From the NCBI RefSeq assembly GCF_036174265.1, contig NZ_CP108055.1:9176001-9240000 (forward strand): a DNA stretch of 64,000 nucleotides, written 5' to 3'. Positions 47,848 through 59,570 of the stretch are shown piece after piece; position 1 is the first letter of the stretch, and each line of letters begins with the position of its first letter. Below the pieces are notes generated by a model that saw only the letters and a program-made list of their open reading frames with translations, was not told the origin of the DNA and did not search any database. The stretch is from Streptomyces sp. NBC_00285. GTDB taxonomy: Bacteria > Actinomycetota > Actinomycetes > Streptomycetales > Streptomycetaceae. The position numbers and the translations under genes are program-made.

Positions 47848-49988
47848 GCGCGGAGCCGGACAGCTCGGAGGACAGACTGCGCCGGTTCGTGACGATCTGG
47901 AGCCGGGCCGTGTTCCCGGTGACGTCGACGTCCGCGACCCGCCCGGAGTTCGAGGAGCAACTGCTTCCGCTGGCCCGCCGGTTGAGCGAGGCACTGCGGG
48001 CCAGGATCCCCGACACGGACGAGGGCCGGGCGGTCGGCACCGCCCTCGTCGCCGCGCACTGCACGGACCCGGACGCGCTGACCCGCTCCCTGGACTGCGT
48101 CGACGCCTATCTGGTGCTCTACTGCGGCGGCGACGGCGACCCCGAGGACCTGCGCAGCCGGTCAGCGCGGCTCCAGCACGCCATGGCCGCCGGGTTCGCG
48201 CAGGCACTGCGGGAGCGGACGCTGGCCGAGCAGGAGGCCATCGCGCAGGCCGCGTTGGAGGCGCAGGGCGTCGTGGCGCAGGCGCTGCACGCGACCGAGG
48301 CGCGCTTCCGGGCGGTCTTCGAGGGCGCGGCCATAGGGATCGGCATCGCCGACCTGGACGGCAACGTCCTCCAGGTCAACGGAGCGCTGCTGCGCATGTT
48401 CGGCCTCACCGACCGGGCGATGCGCGGGCGCCGGGTCCAGGAGTGGACCCACCCCGACGACGCACCCCAGACCTGGACGCTCTACGACGAGCTCGTGCGC
48501 GGCGACCGCGAGCACTTTCACCTCGAAAAGGCCTTCTACCGTCCGGACGGTACGGTCCTGTGGACCAACCTGACGGTCTCCCTGCTGCGTGACGCCGACG
48601 GGATTCCGCAGTACCAGCTCGCCCTCATGGAGGACACCACCGAGCGCCGGCTGCTCAACCTCCGGCTGCGCTACGAGGCCACCCACGACGCCCTCACCGG
48701 ACTGCCCAACCGGACGCTGTTCTTCGAGCGACTGGAGAAGGCGGTCAGCGCCGGCGAGGGCCAGCGGTTCGGCCTGTGCTACCTCGACCTCGACGGCTTC
48801 AAGACCATCAACGACAGCCTGGGCCACGCCGCCGGCGACCGGCTCCTCGTCGAGGTCGCCGACCGGCTCCAGTCCTGCGCGACCGCGCCCGGCGAGATGG
48901 TCGCCCGGCTCGGCGGCGACGAGTTCGTGGCGCTGACCACGGGCCCGGACACCGAGGCCGAGGTCGACGAACTCGCGGCGCGCATCATGAACGTGCTGAT
49001 CGCCCCGGTCCGCATCGAGGGCCGGGACCTGACCGTGCGCGGCAGCATCGGCATCGTCGAGGGCCCGGCGGGGGAGCGCGGCCCCGCGGAGGTGCTGCGC
49101 AGCGCCGACATCACGATGTACCGGGCCAAGTCGGCGGGCGGCAACCGCTTCGAGCTGGCCGACCCGGAGGCCGACGCCAGCGCCATCACCCGGCACGGGC
49201 TGACCACTGCGCTGCCCGCGGCCCTGGAGCGCGGCGAGTTCTTCATCGAGTACCAGCCGCTGGTGCACCTCGGTGACGGCAGCGTGCGGGGCGCCGAGGC
49301 GCTGGTGCGCTGGCTGCACCCGCAGCACGGGGTCCTCGGCCCGGACCGGTTCATCCCGCTCGCCGAGCACACCGGACTGATCGTGCCGCTGGGCCGCTGG
49401 GTCCTGGAGCAGTCGGTGCGGCAGGTCCGCGAGTGGCGAGAACGCTACGGTGCGGACGAGGTGAACGGCCCTCTCCGTATCAACGTCAACCTCTCGCCGT
49501 GCCAGCTCACCCACCCCGGCCTGGTCCAGGAAACCGTGGACATCCTGGAGCGCACCGGAGTCGAACCGGAGGCGCTCTGCCTGGAGGTGACCGAGTCGGC
49601 CCTCATCGGCGCCGACGACGACCTCCTCAAGCCGTTGCGCCAACTCGCCGAGATGGGCGTGGACATCGCCCTCGACGACTTCGGCACCGGCTACTCGAAC
49701 CTGGCGAACCTTCGCCGCCTCCCGGTCGGCGTCCTCAAGCTGGACCGCTCCTTCACCCAGAGCATGCAGCAGTTCCCCGCCGATCCCGTCGACCTCAAGA
49801 TCGTCGAGGGGATCGTCTCGCTCGCCCACAGCCTCGACCTCGCGGTGACGGTCGAGGGCGTCGAAACCGGCGCCCAGGCCGAGCAGTTGCGGATACTGGG
49901 CTGCGACACGGCCCAGGGCTGGTACTACGCCCGCCCGGGCCCGCCGGACCGGCTGCACGAACTGGCACTGACGGACGCGACGGGCTGA
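47844..49988 (+). CDS. rmdA: PAS-GGDEF-EAL protein, RmdA-like c-di-GMP cyclase/phosphodiesterase
   Basis: 714 residues: an N-terminal helical region (1-150), PAS (about 155-270; VFEGAAIGIGIADLDGNVLQ, MEDTTERR), GGDEF (about 280-440; intact RLGGDEFVAL, THDALTGLPN) and EAL (about 455-705; GAEALVRWLHP, NVNLSPCQL, LEVTESAL, DDFGTGYSN, KLDRSF, VEGVET). All catalytic metal residues of the EAL domain appear present. The inhibitory RxxD before GGDEF is absent (APGEMVARLGG), so product inhibition is unlikely. In S. coelicolor, RmdA of this architecture affects c-di-GMP and development. Confidence 0.9.
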   Translation: MSAEPDSSEDRLRRFVTIWSRAVFPVTSTSATRPEFEEQLLPLARRLSEALRARIPDTDEGRAVGTALVAAHCTDPDALTRSLDCVDAYLVLYCGGDGDPEDLRSRSARLQHAMAAGFAQALRERTLAEQEAIAQAALEAQGVVAQALHATEARFRAVFEGAAIGIGIADLDGNVLQVNGALLRMFGLTDRAMRGRRVQEWTHPDDAPQTWTLYDELVRGDREHFHLEKAFYRPDGTVLWTNLTVSLLRDADGIPQYQLALMEDTTERRLLNLRLRYEATHDALTGLPNRTLFFERLEKAVSAGEGQRFGLCYLDLDGFKTINDSLGHAAGDRLLVEVADRLQSCATAPGEMVARLGGDEFVALTTGPDTEAEVDELAARIMNVLIAPVRIEGRDLTVRGSIGIVEGPAGERGPAEVLRSADITMYRAKSAGGNRFELADPEADASAITRHGLTTALPAALERGEFFIEYQPLVHLGDGSVRGAEALVRWLHPQHGVLGPDRFIPLAEHTGLIVPLGRWVLEQSVRQVREWRERYGADEVNGPLRINVNLSPCQLTHPGLVQETVDILERTGVEPEALCLEVTESALIGADDDLLKPLRQLAEMGVDIALDDFGTGYSNLANLRRLPVGVLKLDRSFTQSMQQFPADPVDLKIVEGIVSLAHSLDLAVTVEGVETGAQAEQLRILGCDTAQGWYYARPGPPDRLHELALTDATG

Positions 49989-50001
49989 GGCCCGCCTCGG
50001 A

Positions 50002-51237
50002 CTAAGGCAGCGGGATCGAGCGCAGGGAACCGTGGGTGCGGGCCATGACGAGGACGTGGCCCGTGTCCCCGCCCGGCACGACGACCACCGGGTATTCGCC
50101 GCCCCTCGTCTGCGCGTAGGCCGGTGACATGCGCGGCGCGGCGCTTCCGGTCCCTCGCGGACCGGCGTGCAGGTCGATCGTGATCAGGCGCCCCCGCGTG
50201 GCGCGGTCGTTGACGGGAGTGAAGGTCACCAACCGGCCGGCGGTCACGGTGGCGTCCGCCTCGGTGGCGTACGTGCTCCACAGTCTGCGGTCGTGCTCGA
50301 GGTCGTACGCGAACCAGTCGCCCGCACTCGTGTCCTCGGCGCCGGCCTCGTACAGCACCAGGACCCCGTCGTCGGAGATCACCCCGTGCACGGGCTTGTT
50401 GATCGTGTTGCGCGGGGTCGGCAGTGGCCTCAGTGTCGCCGGATCCAGGCGGTGCATGGGCGGGAAGGTGTCCTCGGCGGAGAACGGGCTGCCGGTGCAG
50501 ACCAGGTAGTGGCCGCCGGTGACGAGGTGCGGGCACGCGACGCCCGTGGGGGTGGTCGCCACCGTGTCGCCGGTGCGGGCGTCGCGGGCGGTGACCCGGG
50601 TGCCGTCGGTCGTGTAGACGCGGCCCCGGAAGGCGGCAAGGGGTTCGCCCGTGCTCCAGCCGACGGTCCGGTGCCACAGGGCTGTGCCGTCGGACGCGCG
50701 AACGGCGTCGAGGGCGGCGCCGGTGCCGGTGAGGGGATCCGGTGCGTGGAGAGCGTAGACGACCCCGTCCGCGGCGCCGAGGGCGAAGTGGCCGCGGCCG
50801 GTGGGCAGTCGACGGGTCCACGCCTGCGCACCCGTGCGCAGGTTCGCCGCACGGAGCCTGCCCGCGACCCCGGTCACGGCCCGTTCGTCGGCCGCGTCGA
50901 CGACGAGTCCGGCGCTGTCGCCGCGGTCGCCTGCGGGCACGGTCCAGGTGACACGGCCGTCGGCCCGCGAACGCCCCACGAATCCGCCGGAGTCGGTCGC
51001 GCACACCACCTGGTGCGCCGTCGCGCCGCAACTGCCGTGGGCCTCCTGGCTGGAGAGAGACGCCGTCCACGCCCGCCACGGGCCCGAGACAGACGTCGAG
51101 GTCGTCTCCACCGTCGGCCCCGAGGCGCCGGACGGCGACGAGACCGCCGGGCTCTTCGGTCCGCCGGACGCTGTGTTCCCCGCGCATCCCACCAGCACCA
51201 GCAAGGCCGCGCCCACCGCGACGATCCGCCGCTTCAT
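50002..51237 (-). CDS. Beta-propeller (PQQ-like) lipoprotein
   Basis: 411 residues with lipobox in LVLVGCAGN, a Ser/Thr linker, then repeated blades of the PQQ/quinoprotein type, for example GRVTWTVPAGDRGD, GAQAWTRRLPTGRGH, GTALWHRTVGWS and RRLWSTYATEAD. No Trp-docking or catalytic residues are clear, so it is probably a binding scaffold on the cell surface. Function unknown. It converges on rmdA with a 13-bp gap. Confidence 0.82.
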   Translation of the reverse strand: MKRRIVAVGAALLVLVGCAGNTASGGPKSPAVSSPSGASGPTVETTSTSVSGPWRAWTASLSSQEAHGSCGATAHQVVCATDSGGFVGRSRADGRVTWTVPAGDRGDSAGLVVDAADERAVTGVAGRLRAANLRTGAQAWTRRLPTGRGHFALGAADGVVYALHAPDPLTGTGAALDAVRASDGTALWHRTVGWSTGEPLAAFRGRVYTTDGTRVTARDARTGDTVATTPTGVACPHLVTGGHYLVCTGSPFSAEDTFPPMHRLDPATLRPLPTPRNTINKPVHGVISDDGVLVLYEAGAEDTSAGDWFAYDLEHDRRLWSTYATEADATVTAGRLVTFTPVNDRATRGRLITIDLHAGPRGTGSAAPRMSPAYAQTRGGEYPVVVVPGGDTGHVLVMARTHGSLRSIPLP

Positions 51238-51279
51238 CCCCGCCCACCCCCGTCCGCGAAAACCTCATGCTACGACCGC

Positions 51280-52167
51280 TCAACGCTCCAGCAACATCCG
51301 TTGCAACTCCCGTGCCGCCCGCGGCGGAGCCACATCGCTGCGGTGCGCCAGCGCGATCGTCCGGTGCAGACCGGGCCGGGCGAGCGGGGTGACCCGCAGT
51401 CCCCGTCCCGTGCGGGTGGCGACCATGCGCGGTACGACGGCCACCCCCAGGCCCGCCCGCACGAAGCCCAGCACCGCGTCCATCTCCCCGCCCTCCACCG
51501 CGAAGTCCGGCTCGAAGCCCTCGGCGCGGCATGCGGCCACGGTCAGTTCGCGGAGGTCGTAGCCGTGCCGGAACATCACCAGGGGCTCGCTCTCCAGGTC
51601 GGCGATGCGCACGGTGCGCCGGCCGGGACCGCCGGGGGCGGGCGACTCCGGCGACGAGACGACGACCAGGTCCTCGCGCAGCAGCTCCACCGTCGTCAGC
51701 GCCGGGGACGGCGTGGGCAGCGGGAGGACCACCAGAGCCAGGTCGAGGGCGCCGCGCGCGAGTTCCCGTACGAGATCGTGGGAGCCGCCCTCCTCGATCA
51801 TCAGCCGGATACCGGGATAGCGGTCGTGGAAGCCCCGCAGCACGTCCGGCAGCAGGCCGGTGCACAGGCTCGGGGTCGCGCCCAGCCGGATCCGGCCGCT
51901 GCGCAGCTGCACCAGCTCCTGCACCTCGTGCCGGGCGGTGTCCGCGTCGGCCAGGATGCGACGGGCCAGCGGCAGCAGGGCCTCGCCCGCGTCGGTGAGG
52001 GTGATGTTGCCGCGCGCCCGCAGGAACAGATCGGCCCCGAGCTCCCGCTCCAGTGCCTTGATCTGCTGGGAGAGGGACGGCTGCGCGACGTGGACCAGGT
52101 CGGCGGCGCGGGTGAAGTGACGGGCCTCGGCGACCGCCACGAAGTACTGGAGCTGCTGGAACTGCAT
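51280..52167 (-). CDS. LysR-family transcriptional regulator
   Basis: 295 residues: N-terminal winged helix [20 protein letters not shown] and [20 protein letters not shown], then a two-lobed effector domain ([31 protein letters not shown]). It is divergent from sdhCAB, and a T-N11-A palindrome sits 10 bp upstream of its ATG, so self-control and control of sdh are likely. The AGGGG is directly against ATG 52167, which may mean weak or leaderless translation. Confidence 0.9.
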   Translation of the reverse strand: MQFQQLQYFVAVAEARHFTRAADLVHVAQPSLSQQIKALERELGADLFLRARGNITLTDAGEALLPLARRILADADTARHEVQELVQLRSGRIRLGATPSLCTGLLPDVLRGFHDRYPGIRLMIEEGGSHDLVRELARGALDLALVVLPLPTPSPALTTVELLREDLVVVSSPESPAPGGPGRRTVRIADLESEPLVMFRHGYDLRELTVAACRAEGFEPDFAVEGGEMDAVLGFVRAGLGVAVVPRMVATRTGRGLRVTPLARPGLHRTIALAHRSDVAPPRAARELQRMLLER

Positions 52168-52176
52168 CCCCTGACG

Positions 52177-52191
52177 ATAGCTGTTCCCTAT
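52177..52191. promoter_or_regulatory. LysR-type binding site
   Basis: ATAG-N7-CTAT with the T-N11-A core (T52178, A52190), between the divergent LysR and sdhC starts. Confidence 0.55.
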
Positions 52192-52212
52192 GGAAACGAG
52201 CCGGACCATGTC

Positions 52213-52243
52213 TTGGACCGATCGGGTCCCTCGGCTCTAGCGT
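52213..52243 (+). promoter_or_regulatory. Putative sdhC promoter giving a leaderless mRNA
   Basis: TTGGAC (52213-52218) and TAGCGT (52238-52243) resemble vegetative -35/-10 boxes, spaced 19 bp. The -10 ends 8 bp before the sdhC ATG, and there is no Shine-Dalgarno sequence between, so transcription should begin at or near the ATG. Confidence 0.5.
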
Positions 52244-52251
52244 CTTGACCC

Positions 52252-52959
52252 ATGGCTCTGGCAACGCGGACGGACCGACGGCCGTCCATGGCACGCACCG
52301 TGTGGGACAGCACCGTCGGAAAGAAGACCGTGATGGCTGTCAGCGGCCTGATCATGCTGCTGTACCTGGTCGTCCACATGATCGGCAATCTGAAGATCTT
52401 CTTCGGCGCGGGCGAGTTCAACCACTACGCGCACTGGCTGCGCACCGTCGGCGAACCGTTCATGCACTACGAGTGGACGCTCTGGATCATCCGGATCCTG
52501 CTGGTGGCCGCCGTCGTCGCCCACGCCACCTCGGCGTACCAGCTCAATCGCCGCGACATCAGGGCGCGGCCCGGGAAGTACGTGCACAAGAAGCCGCGGG
52601 CGAGCTACGCGACCCGCACCATGCGCTGGGGCGGCATCATCCTCGCCCTGTTCATCGTGTGGCACATCCTCGACCTGACGACCGGCACCGTGCACTCCGG
52701 CGGCTTCCAGGAGGGCCACCCCTACCAGAACGTCGTGGACACCTTCTCCACCTGGTACGGCAACGTCGTCTACATCGTCGCGATGCTCGCTCTCGGCCTG
52801 CACGTCCGGCACGGCTTCTGGAGTGCCGCCCAGACCCTCGGCGTCGGCAGCCGCACCCGCGACCGCGCCCTGAGGGCGATCGCCGACGCCCTCGCACTGC
52901 TGCTCACGGCCGGCTTCATCGCCGTACCCGTGGGCGTGATGACCGGAGTGGTGAGCTGA
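52252..52959 (+). CDS. sdhC: Succinate dehydrogenase cytochrome b subunit
   Basis: 235 residues with five hydrophobic helices, the single-subunit di-heme anchor of B-type succinate dehydrogenase (complex II). Heme-ligand His residues lie in [31 protein letters not shown] and [10 protein letters not shown]. It carries electrons from SdhB to (mena)quinone. ATG 52252 is favoured by the promoter position; an in-frame ATG at 52288 is possible. sdhA follows after 2 bp. Confidence 0.9.
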   Translation: MALATRTDRRPSMARTVWDSTVGKKTVMAVSGLIMLLYLVVHMIGNLKIFFGAGEFNHYAHWLRTVGEPFMHYEWTLWIIRILLVAAVVAHATSAYQLNRRDIRARPGKYVHKKPRASYATRTMRWGGIILALFIVWHILDLTTGTVHSGGFQEGHPYQNVVDTFSTWYGNVVYIVAMLALGLHVRHGFWSAAQTLGVGSRTRDRALRAIADALALLLTAGFIAVPVGVMTGVVS

Positions 52960-52961
52960 AC

Positions 52962-54904
<1,943 letters not shown>

Positions 54905-54908
<4 letters not shown>

Positions 54909-55654
54909 AGCTCACCCTGCGCGTCTGGCGACAGCGCCACGCCGACGCCGACGGCGCGATGTCCACGTACGAGGTGGACGGCATCTCGTCCGACATGTCC
55001 TTCCTGGAGATGCTGGACACCCTCAACGAGGAGCTCATCCTGCGCGGTGAGGACCCCGTCGCCTTCGACCACGACTGCCGTGAGGGCATCTGCGGCGCGT
55101 GTTCGCTGGTGATCAACGGGGACGCGCACGGGCCCGAACGCACCACCACCTGCCAGTTGCACATGCGGTCCTTCTCGGACGGCGACACGATCGACATCGA
55201 GCCGTGGCGGGCCTCCGCGTTCCCGGTGATCAAGGACCTGGTCGTCGACCGGTCGGCCTTCGACCGGATCATCCAGGCCGGTGGCTACGTCACCGCGCCC
55301 ACCGGGGCGGCTCCGGAGGCGCATGCCACGCCGGTGCCGAAACCGGACGCCGACTTCGCCTTCGAGCATGCCGAGTGCATCGGATGCGGGGCATGTGTGG
55401 CCGCGTGCCCCAACGGGGCGGCGATGCTCTTCACCTCGGCCAAGGTCAACCACCTGAACGTGCTGCCGCAGGGCGCGCCCGAACGGGAGACGCGGGTGCT
55501 GGACATGGTGGCGCAGATGGACGACGAGGGCTTCGGAGGGTGCACCCTGGCGGGCGAGTGCGCGACCGCCTGCCCCAAGGGGATTCCGCTGGTGTCCATC
55601 ACGAGCATGAACAGGGAATGGCTGCGGGCCACGCGCAAGGTGGGGAAGCGGTAG
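54905..55654 (+). CDS. sdhB: Succinate dehydrogenase iron-sulfur subunit
   Basis: 249 residues. The [2Fe-2S] ligands are in [13 protein letters not shown] and TTTCQLHM; the [4Fe-4S] ligands in [14 protein letters not shown]; the third cluster in [18 protein letters not shown]. It moves electrons from FADH2 to the heme anchor. ATG 54905 overlaps the sdhA stop. A second SDH operon usually exists in Streptomyces; this one's condition of use is not evident. Confidence 0.95.
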
Positions 55655-56002
55655 CCGCCGCGTCGCGGCAGGTCGCGTGATCCCCGCGCCCTTGCGCGGG
55701 CGTTGACTGCGGGGCGCTGCAATGAACGTTCGCCGACCAGTGCGGACGGGTGGGGCCGGACATGGTGCTCAGGTCCGGCCCCACCAAGGTCACTCGGCGG
55801 TCCGGCACAAGGGCCGGCTCCCTGCGGCCACCGGCCCGACACCGGCCGGTCGGCGGAGTCGGAGGCCCCGGACACCTTGTCCGAGCCGTTCAGCAGCCGC
55901 ACATCCGCGCTCTCGGAACCGGTCACGTACACGCCAACCTGCATCGGCACAACAGGGAGGGCGGCACCGCTCGCCGCCTCCGTATGAGACCTGGAGAGTG
56001 CC
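55655..56002. other. Intergenic region upstream of olsB
   Basis: 348 bp between sdhB and olsB. No gene is supported. A minus-strand open frame (through QVGVYVTGSESADVRLLNG) looks protein-like for about 25 codons, but has no start signal and decays; it is not annotated. The olsB ribosome site is GGAGAG near 55990. Confidence 0.5.
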
Positions 56003-56776
56003 ATGACCGGCGTTTCCACCCTCGACCGTCCCCCGCAGAGCCTTGCCCCCACCCGCTACACCGTCACCCTGGCCCGCGACGAGGACGACGTACGTGCCGC
56101 GCAGCGGCTGCGGCACGACGTGTTCGCCGGCGAGATGGGTGCCCTCCTGACCACCTCGGCACCCGGCCTCGACGTCGACGGCTTCGACGCCCACTGCGAT
56201 CACCTGCTCGTCCGCGACAACATGACCGGCCAGGTCGTCGGCACGTACCGGCTGCTGCCCCCGGAGCGCGCCGCGGTGGCCGGACGCCTGTACTCGGAGA
56301 GCGAGTTCGACCTCGCGCCCCTCGCCGCCCTCCGCCCGGGCCTCGTCGAGGTCGGCCGCTCCTGCGTCCACCCCGACCACCGCGACGGGGCCGTCATCGG
56401 CCTCATCTGGGCCGGGATCGCCCGCTACATGGTGGACCGCGGCCACGACTGGCTGGCTGGCTGCTGCTCGATCCCGCTCGCCGACGGCGGGACGCTCGCA
56501 GCGGGCACCTGGGACCGCGTCCGCACCAAGTACCTGGCTCCCGAGGAGTTCCGGGTACGACCCCTGCTGCCCTGGGAGCCCGGGACCGGGATGCCCGCCG
56601 CCCACACCGAACTGCCCCCGCTGCTGCGCGGCTACCTCCGTCTCGGCGCCTGGGTGTGCGGCCCGCCCGCCCACGACCCGGACTTCGGGGTCGCCGACAT
56701 GTTCGTGCTGCTGTCGATGCGCCGGGTCAACGCCCGCTATCTGCGGCACTTCCTCTCGCTCGCCCCGGCCGGATGA
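56003..56776 (+). CDS. olsB: Ornithine N-acyltransferase-like (OlsB type)
   Basis: 257 residues, GNAT/hemolysin-type acyltransferase: RLRHDVFAGEMGALL, the CDHLLVRD, VVGTYRLLPPERA and VEVGRSCVHPDHRDGAVIGL blocks are those of OlsB/acyl-homoserine-lactone-synthase relatives. OlsB transfers a 3-hydroxyacyl chain from ACP to ornithine to give lyso-ornithine lipid. An OlsA-like gene overlaps by 4 bp, which strongly supports the role. From memory, the S. coelicolor pair is SCO0921-SCO0920. Confidence 0.88.
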   Translation: MTGVSTLDRPPQSLAPTRYTVTLARDEDDVRAAQRLRHDVFAGEMGALLTTSAPGLDVDGFDAHCDHLLVRDNMTGQVVGTYRLLPPERAAVAGRLYSESEFDLAPLAALRPGLVEVGRSCVHPDHRDGAVIGLIWAGIARYMVDRGHDWLAGCCSIPLADGGTLAAGTWDRVRTKYLAPEEFRVRPLLPWEPGTGMPAAHTELPPLLRGYLRLGAWVCGPPAHDPDFGVADMFVLLSMRRVNARYLRHFLSLAPAG

Positions 56777-57576
56777 GCGTCTGGCTGCCCAGCGCGCCCT
56801 GCACCCCGGGCGCGTGCGTGGGACCGGCGGGATCCGCCACGGCCGTACCCCGTGCCGTGCTGCGGCTGGTGGCGGTCACGGCGGTGCTGCTCGCCGGGAT
56901 CGCGCTCTTGCCGGCCGGCCGGTGGGTCCCGGCCGGCGCGGTCCGGTGGTGGTGCCGGACCGTGGTGCGTGCCTCGGGGGTCCGGGTCCGCATGACCGGC
57001 GCCACCGCGCCCGCGGGCGGTGTGCTCCTGGTCGCCAACCACATCTCCTGGTTGGACATCCCGCTGCTCGCCGCTGTACGCCCCGCCCGGATGGTCGCCA
57101 AGTCCGAGATCCGGCACTGGCCCGTGGCGGGCCGGCTCACGGCCTGTAGTGGCGCGCTGTTCATCGAGCGGGACCGGCTGCGTGCCCTCCCGGACACGGT
57201 CGCCCGCATCGCCGAAGCGCTGCGTGAAGGGGCCGCGGTCGCTGTCTTTCCCGAGGGGAGCACCTGGTGCGGCCGCGCCCAGGGGGAGTTCCGACGCGCG
57301 GTGTTCCAGGCGGCCCTGGACGCCGGGGTGCCCGTCCAGCCGGTGAGCCTGCGCTACCGCCTCGTCGAGGGCGGGGCGAGCACGGCACCGGCCTTCATCG
57401 GCGACGACTCTCTGCTCGCCTCGGTATGGCGGGTCGTGTCGGCGCGCGGCCTGGTGGCCGAGGTGGAGGTCCCGGAACCCGTCCCCGCAGGCAGCCACCC
57501 CGACCGCCGCTCACTGGCCCGGGCGGCACAGTCGGGCGCGTGCCACGACCGGACTGGGCAGCACACGGCCGCCTGA
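56773..57576 (+). CDS. olsA: Lysophospholipid/lyso-ornithine-lipid acyltransferase (OlsA type)
   Basis: 267 residues. One N-terminal helix (about 28-48), then the acyltransferase motifs NHISWLD (H-x4-D), GALFIERDR and VFPEGSTW (motif III). It adds the second, ester-linked acyl chain to lyso-ornithine lipid. The ATG 56773 overlaps olsB. Phosphate-free ornithine lipids replace phospholipids when phosphate is low; no Pho box was identified upstream. Confidence 0.88.
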   Translation: MSVWLPSAPCTPGACVGPAGSATAVPRAVLRLVAVTAVLLAGIALLPAGRWVPAGAVRWWCRTVVRASGVRVRMTGATAPAGGVLLVANHISWLDIPLLAAVRPARMVAKSEIRHWPVAGRLTACSGALFIERDRLRALPDTVARIAEALREGAAVAVFPEGSTWCGRAQGEFRRAVFQAALDAGVPVQPVSLRYRLVEGGASTAPAFIGDDSLLASVWRVVSARGLVAEVEVPEPVPAGSHPDRRSLARAAQSGACHDRTGQHTAA

Positions 57577-57590
57577 CACCCCGAACGGCC

Positions 57591-57648
57591 ACGACACCGC
57601 AGGAGACGAGCCGCCCTGCGGCCGTCGTGAGACCGGCCGGCGCCGGCC
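57591..57648. terminator. Hairpins between olsA and the converging oxidoreductase
   Basis: ACGAC-a-CCGCAGG (57591-57603) pairs with CCTGCGG-cc-GTCGT (57615-57628), a 12-bp stem with a small bulge. The 14-bp palindrome GGCCGGCGCCGGCC (57635-57648) follows. Confidence 0.55.
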
Positions 57649-57804
57649 CGGAGTTGCCCGTACGGCCCTGAGCGTGACGAGCGAGGATGTCCCGCAGGTG
57701 TTCTTGCCCGGCCGGGCGACGCGGCGCCGGATCGGGCGTCGGCGACTGCTCGGTCGTACGGTGGACGCGGCCGGGCCCGTGACACTCCGGCGGCCGTGTC
57801 GACC

Positions 57805-58803
57805 TCAACCGGAGGTGATCGTCGCCAGCCGCCGATAGGAGTCGACGAGGGCGCCACGGTCGTACGTGCTGGTGGTGACCAGGATCTCCTGGGCGCCCGT
57901 CTCCTTCAGGAGTGTCTCCAGTGCGTGCGCGACCTGGTCCTCGGTGCCCGCGATGTGTCCGGTGAGGCCGGACTCGTAGAAGCCGTGCTCCTTCTCCGTC
58001 ATCGCGAGTCCCTCGACGCGCTCGGCGGAGGGGAGGGGCGGGAAGGTGCCGTGGGTGCGGGAGTACGCCATCGACCAGGCCTCCGGGACCAGCAGACGGC
58101 GGGCCTCCTCGGGGGTGGCGGCCACCGCGATCGTGCCGGAGACGACGACGTACGGTTCGGGTGCCCACGGGGAGGGGCGGAAGTGGGTGCGGTAGTGGTC
58201 GATGCCGCGCTGCATCCGCTCACGGTTCCTGAGGTCGCCGATGACCATCGGCAGGCCCGCTCGGGCCGCGATCCCGGCGCCTTCACCCATGGCCAGTACG
58301 AAGGGCGGCACGGTCAGGCCCTCGGCCGGACGGGCGTGCACCCCCGTCGGGGAGGTCCCGCGGAACCAGCCGAGCAGCTCCTCCAGCTGTACGGCGAAGT
58401 CGTCGGCGTCGTCCTTGCCGCGTCCCAGGGCCCTGCGTACGCCGTCGGTGAAGCCGACCGAGCGCCCCAGGCCCATGTCGATCCGGCCGGGGAAGAGGGA
58501 CTCCAGCACCCCGAACTGCTCGGCCACGACCAGGGGTTGGTGATTCGGCAGCATCACGCCGCCGGTGCCGACCCGGATCGTCTCCGTCGCCGAGGCCACC
58601 GCGGCCGCCAGCACCGTCGGCGCGGAGCCCGCGACTCCCGGCACGCCATGGTGCTCCGAGACCCAGAAACGGTGGTAGCCGAGTCCCTCCAGCTCCCGCG
58701 CCAGCCGGACGGTGTCCTGCAGCGCCTCCGCGTTCGTGCCGCCCTCGCGGGTGCGGGAGCGGTCCAGGACGGAGAATCGGGTGGCTGCGATCACGGAACT
58801 CAC
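57805..58803 (-). CDS. LLM-class (luciferase-like) flavin-dependent oxidoreductase
   Basis: 332 residues, FMN/F420 luciferase-like barrel: FSVLDRSRTREGGTNAEALQ, YHRFWVSEHHGVPGVAGSAP, RIRVGTGGVMLPNHQPL, and SLFPGRIDMGLGRSVG. The group makes or uses reduced flavin in oxidation of unknown small molecules. GTG 58803 is chosen at the start of the barrel; a longer frame upstream overlaps the next gene's promoter. It is divergent from the nucleotidyltransferase. Confidence 0.88.
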   Translation of the reverse strand: MSSVIAATRFSVLDRSRTREGGTNAEALQDTVRLARELEGLGYHRFWVSEHHGVPGVAGSAPTVLAAAVASATETIRVGTGGVMLPNHQPLVVAEQFGVLESLFPGRIDMGLGRSVGFTDGVRRALGRGKDDADDFAVQLEELLGWFRGTSPTGVHARPAEGLTVPPFVLAMGEGAGIAARAGLPMVIGDLRNRERMQRGIDHYRTHFRPSPWAPEPYVVVSGTIAVAATPEEARRLLVPEAWSMAYSRTHGTFPPLPSAERVEGLAMTEKEHGFYESGLTGHIAGTEDQVAHALETLLKETGAQEILVTTSTYDRGALVDSYRRLATITSG

Positions 58804-58889
58804 ACAGGGTCCAACGCGTGACGGGGCGCGGCATTCCCGCCCGGCCGGTACCGAAAACCAGATGACCGGCATCCGGGCAGGTCAGCACA

Positions 58890-59570
58890 ATGGGCCGGGT
58901 GACCGTTCAGAACATCCTGCTCTCCGGCGTCGTCGGTTCGACCGCGTACGGGCTCGCCCGCGAGGGATCCGACGTGGACCGGCTCGGCATGTTCGCCGCG
59001 CCCACCGAAACCCTGCTCGGGCTGCGCACGCCGAAGGAGTCCCATGTCACCACGGCGCCGGACCGCACCCTGCACGAGGCGGCGAAGTGGTGCCGGCTCG
59101 CTCTCGGCGGCAACCCGACCGTCATGGAGCTGGTGTGGCTGCCGGACGAGCTGTACGAGGTGCGCACCCCGCTCGGCGACGAACTCATCGGCATCCGCGG
59201 GTCGTTCCTGAGCGCCGAGCGGGTCCGGGACGCCTATCTCGGCTACGCCACCCAGCAGTTCAGGCGGCTGGAGGGCCGTGCCGGCGACCGGCGCACCGCC
59301 AAGCACGCCCGGCACCTGAAGCGGCTCTGCCACCAGGGCCTGGAGCTGTACGCCACCGGGCGGCTGACGGTGCGGGTCGAGGACCCCGAGGAGTACCACC
59401 GCTTCGGTGACAGCGTCGCCGCCGATCCCTCGACCGCCCGGTCGCTGCTCGCCCGCTACGAGAACGCCTTCGCCGAAACCCGCAGCGCACTGCCCGGCCG
59501 GCCCGACGAAGCACCGGCCGAGGCATGGCTGCGCCGCGTCCGCGCGCGGTTCTACGACATGGCCGCGTGA
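58890..59570 (+). CDS. Predicted nucleotidyltransferase (Pol-beta superfamily)
   Basis: 226 residues. The N-terminal motif is [21 protein letters not shown], the GS-x9-DxD-like active site of minimal nucleotidyltransferases: GS...SDVDR. A helical C-terminal domain with [19 protein letters not shown] follows. Relatives act on nucleic acids or proteins (AMPylation); the target here is unknown. It could start at GTG 58899. Its last 19 bp overlap the converging CobW gene. Confidence 0.8.
   Translation: MGRVTVQNILLSGVVGSTAYGLAREGSDVDRLGMFAAPTETLLGLRTPKESHVTTAPDRTLHEAAKWCRLALGGNPTVMELVWLPDELYEVRTPLGDELIGIRGSFLSAERVRDAYLGYATQQFRRLEGRAGDRRTAKHARHLKRLCHQGLELYATGRLTVRVEDPEEYHRFGDSVAADPSTARSLLARYENAFAETRSALPGRPDEAPAEAWLRRVRARFYDMAA

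Noticed and set aside
55285..56052. Long minus-strand open frame across sdhB and the sdhB-olsB gap, with QVGVYVTGSESADVRLLNG
   Set aside because: Most of it is the antisense of sdhB, there is no ribosome site, and the protein-like part is only about 25 codons.
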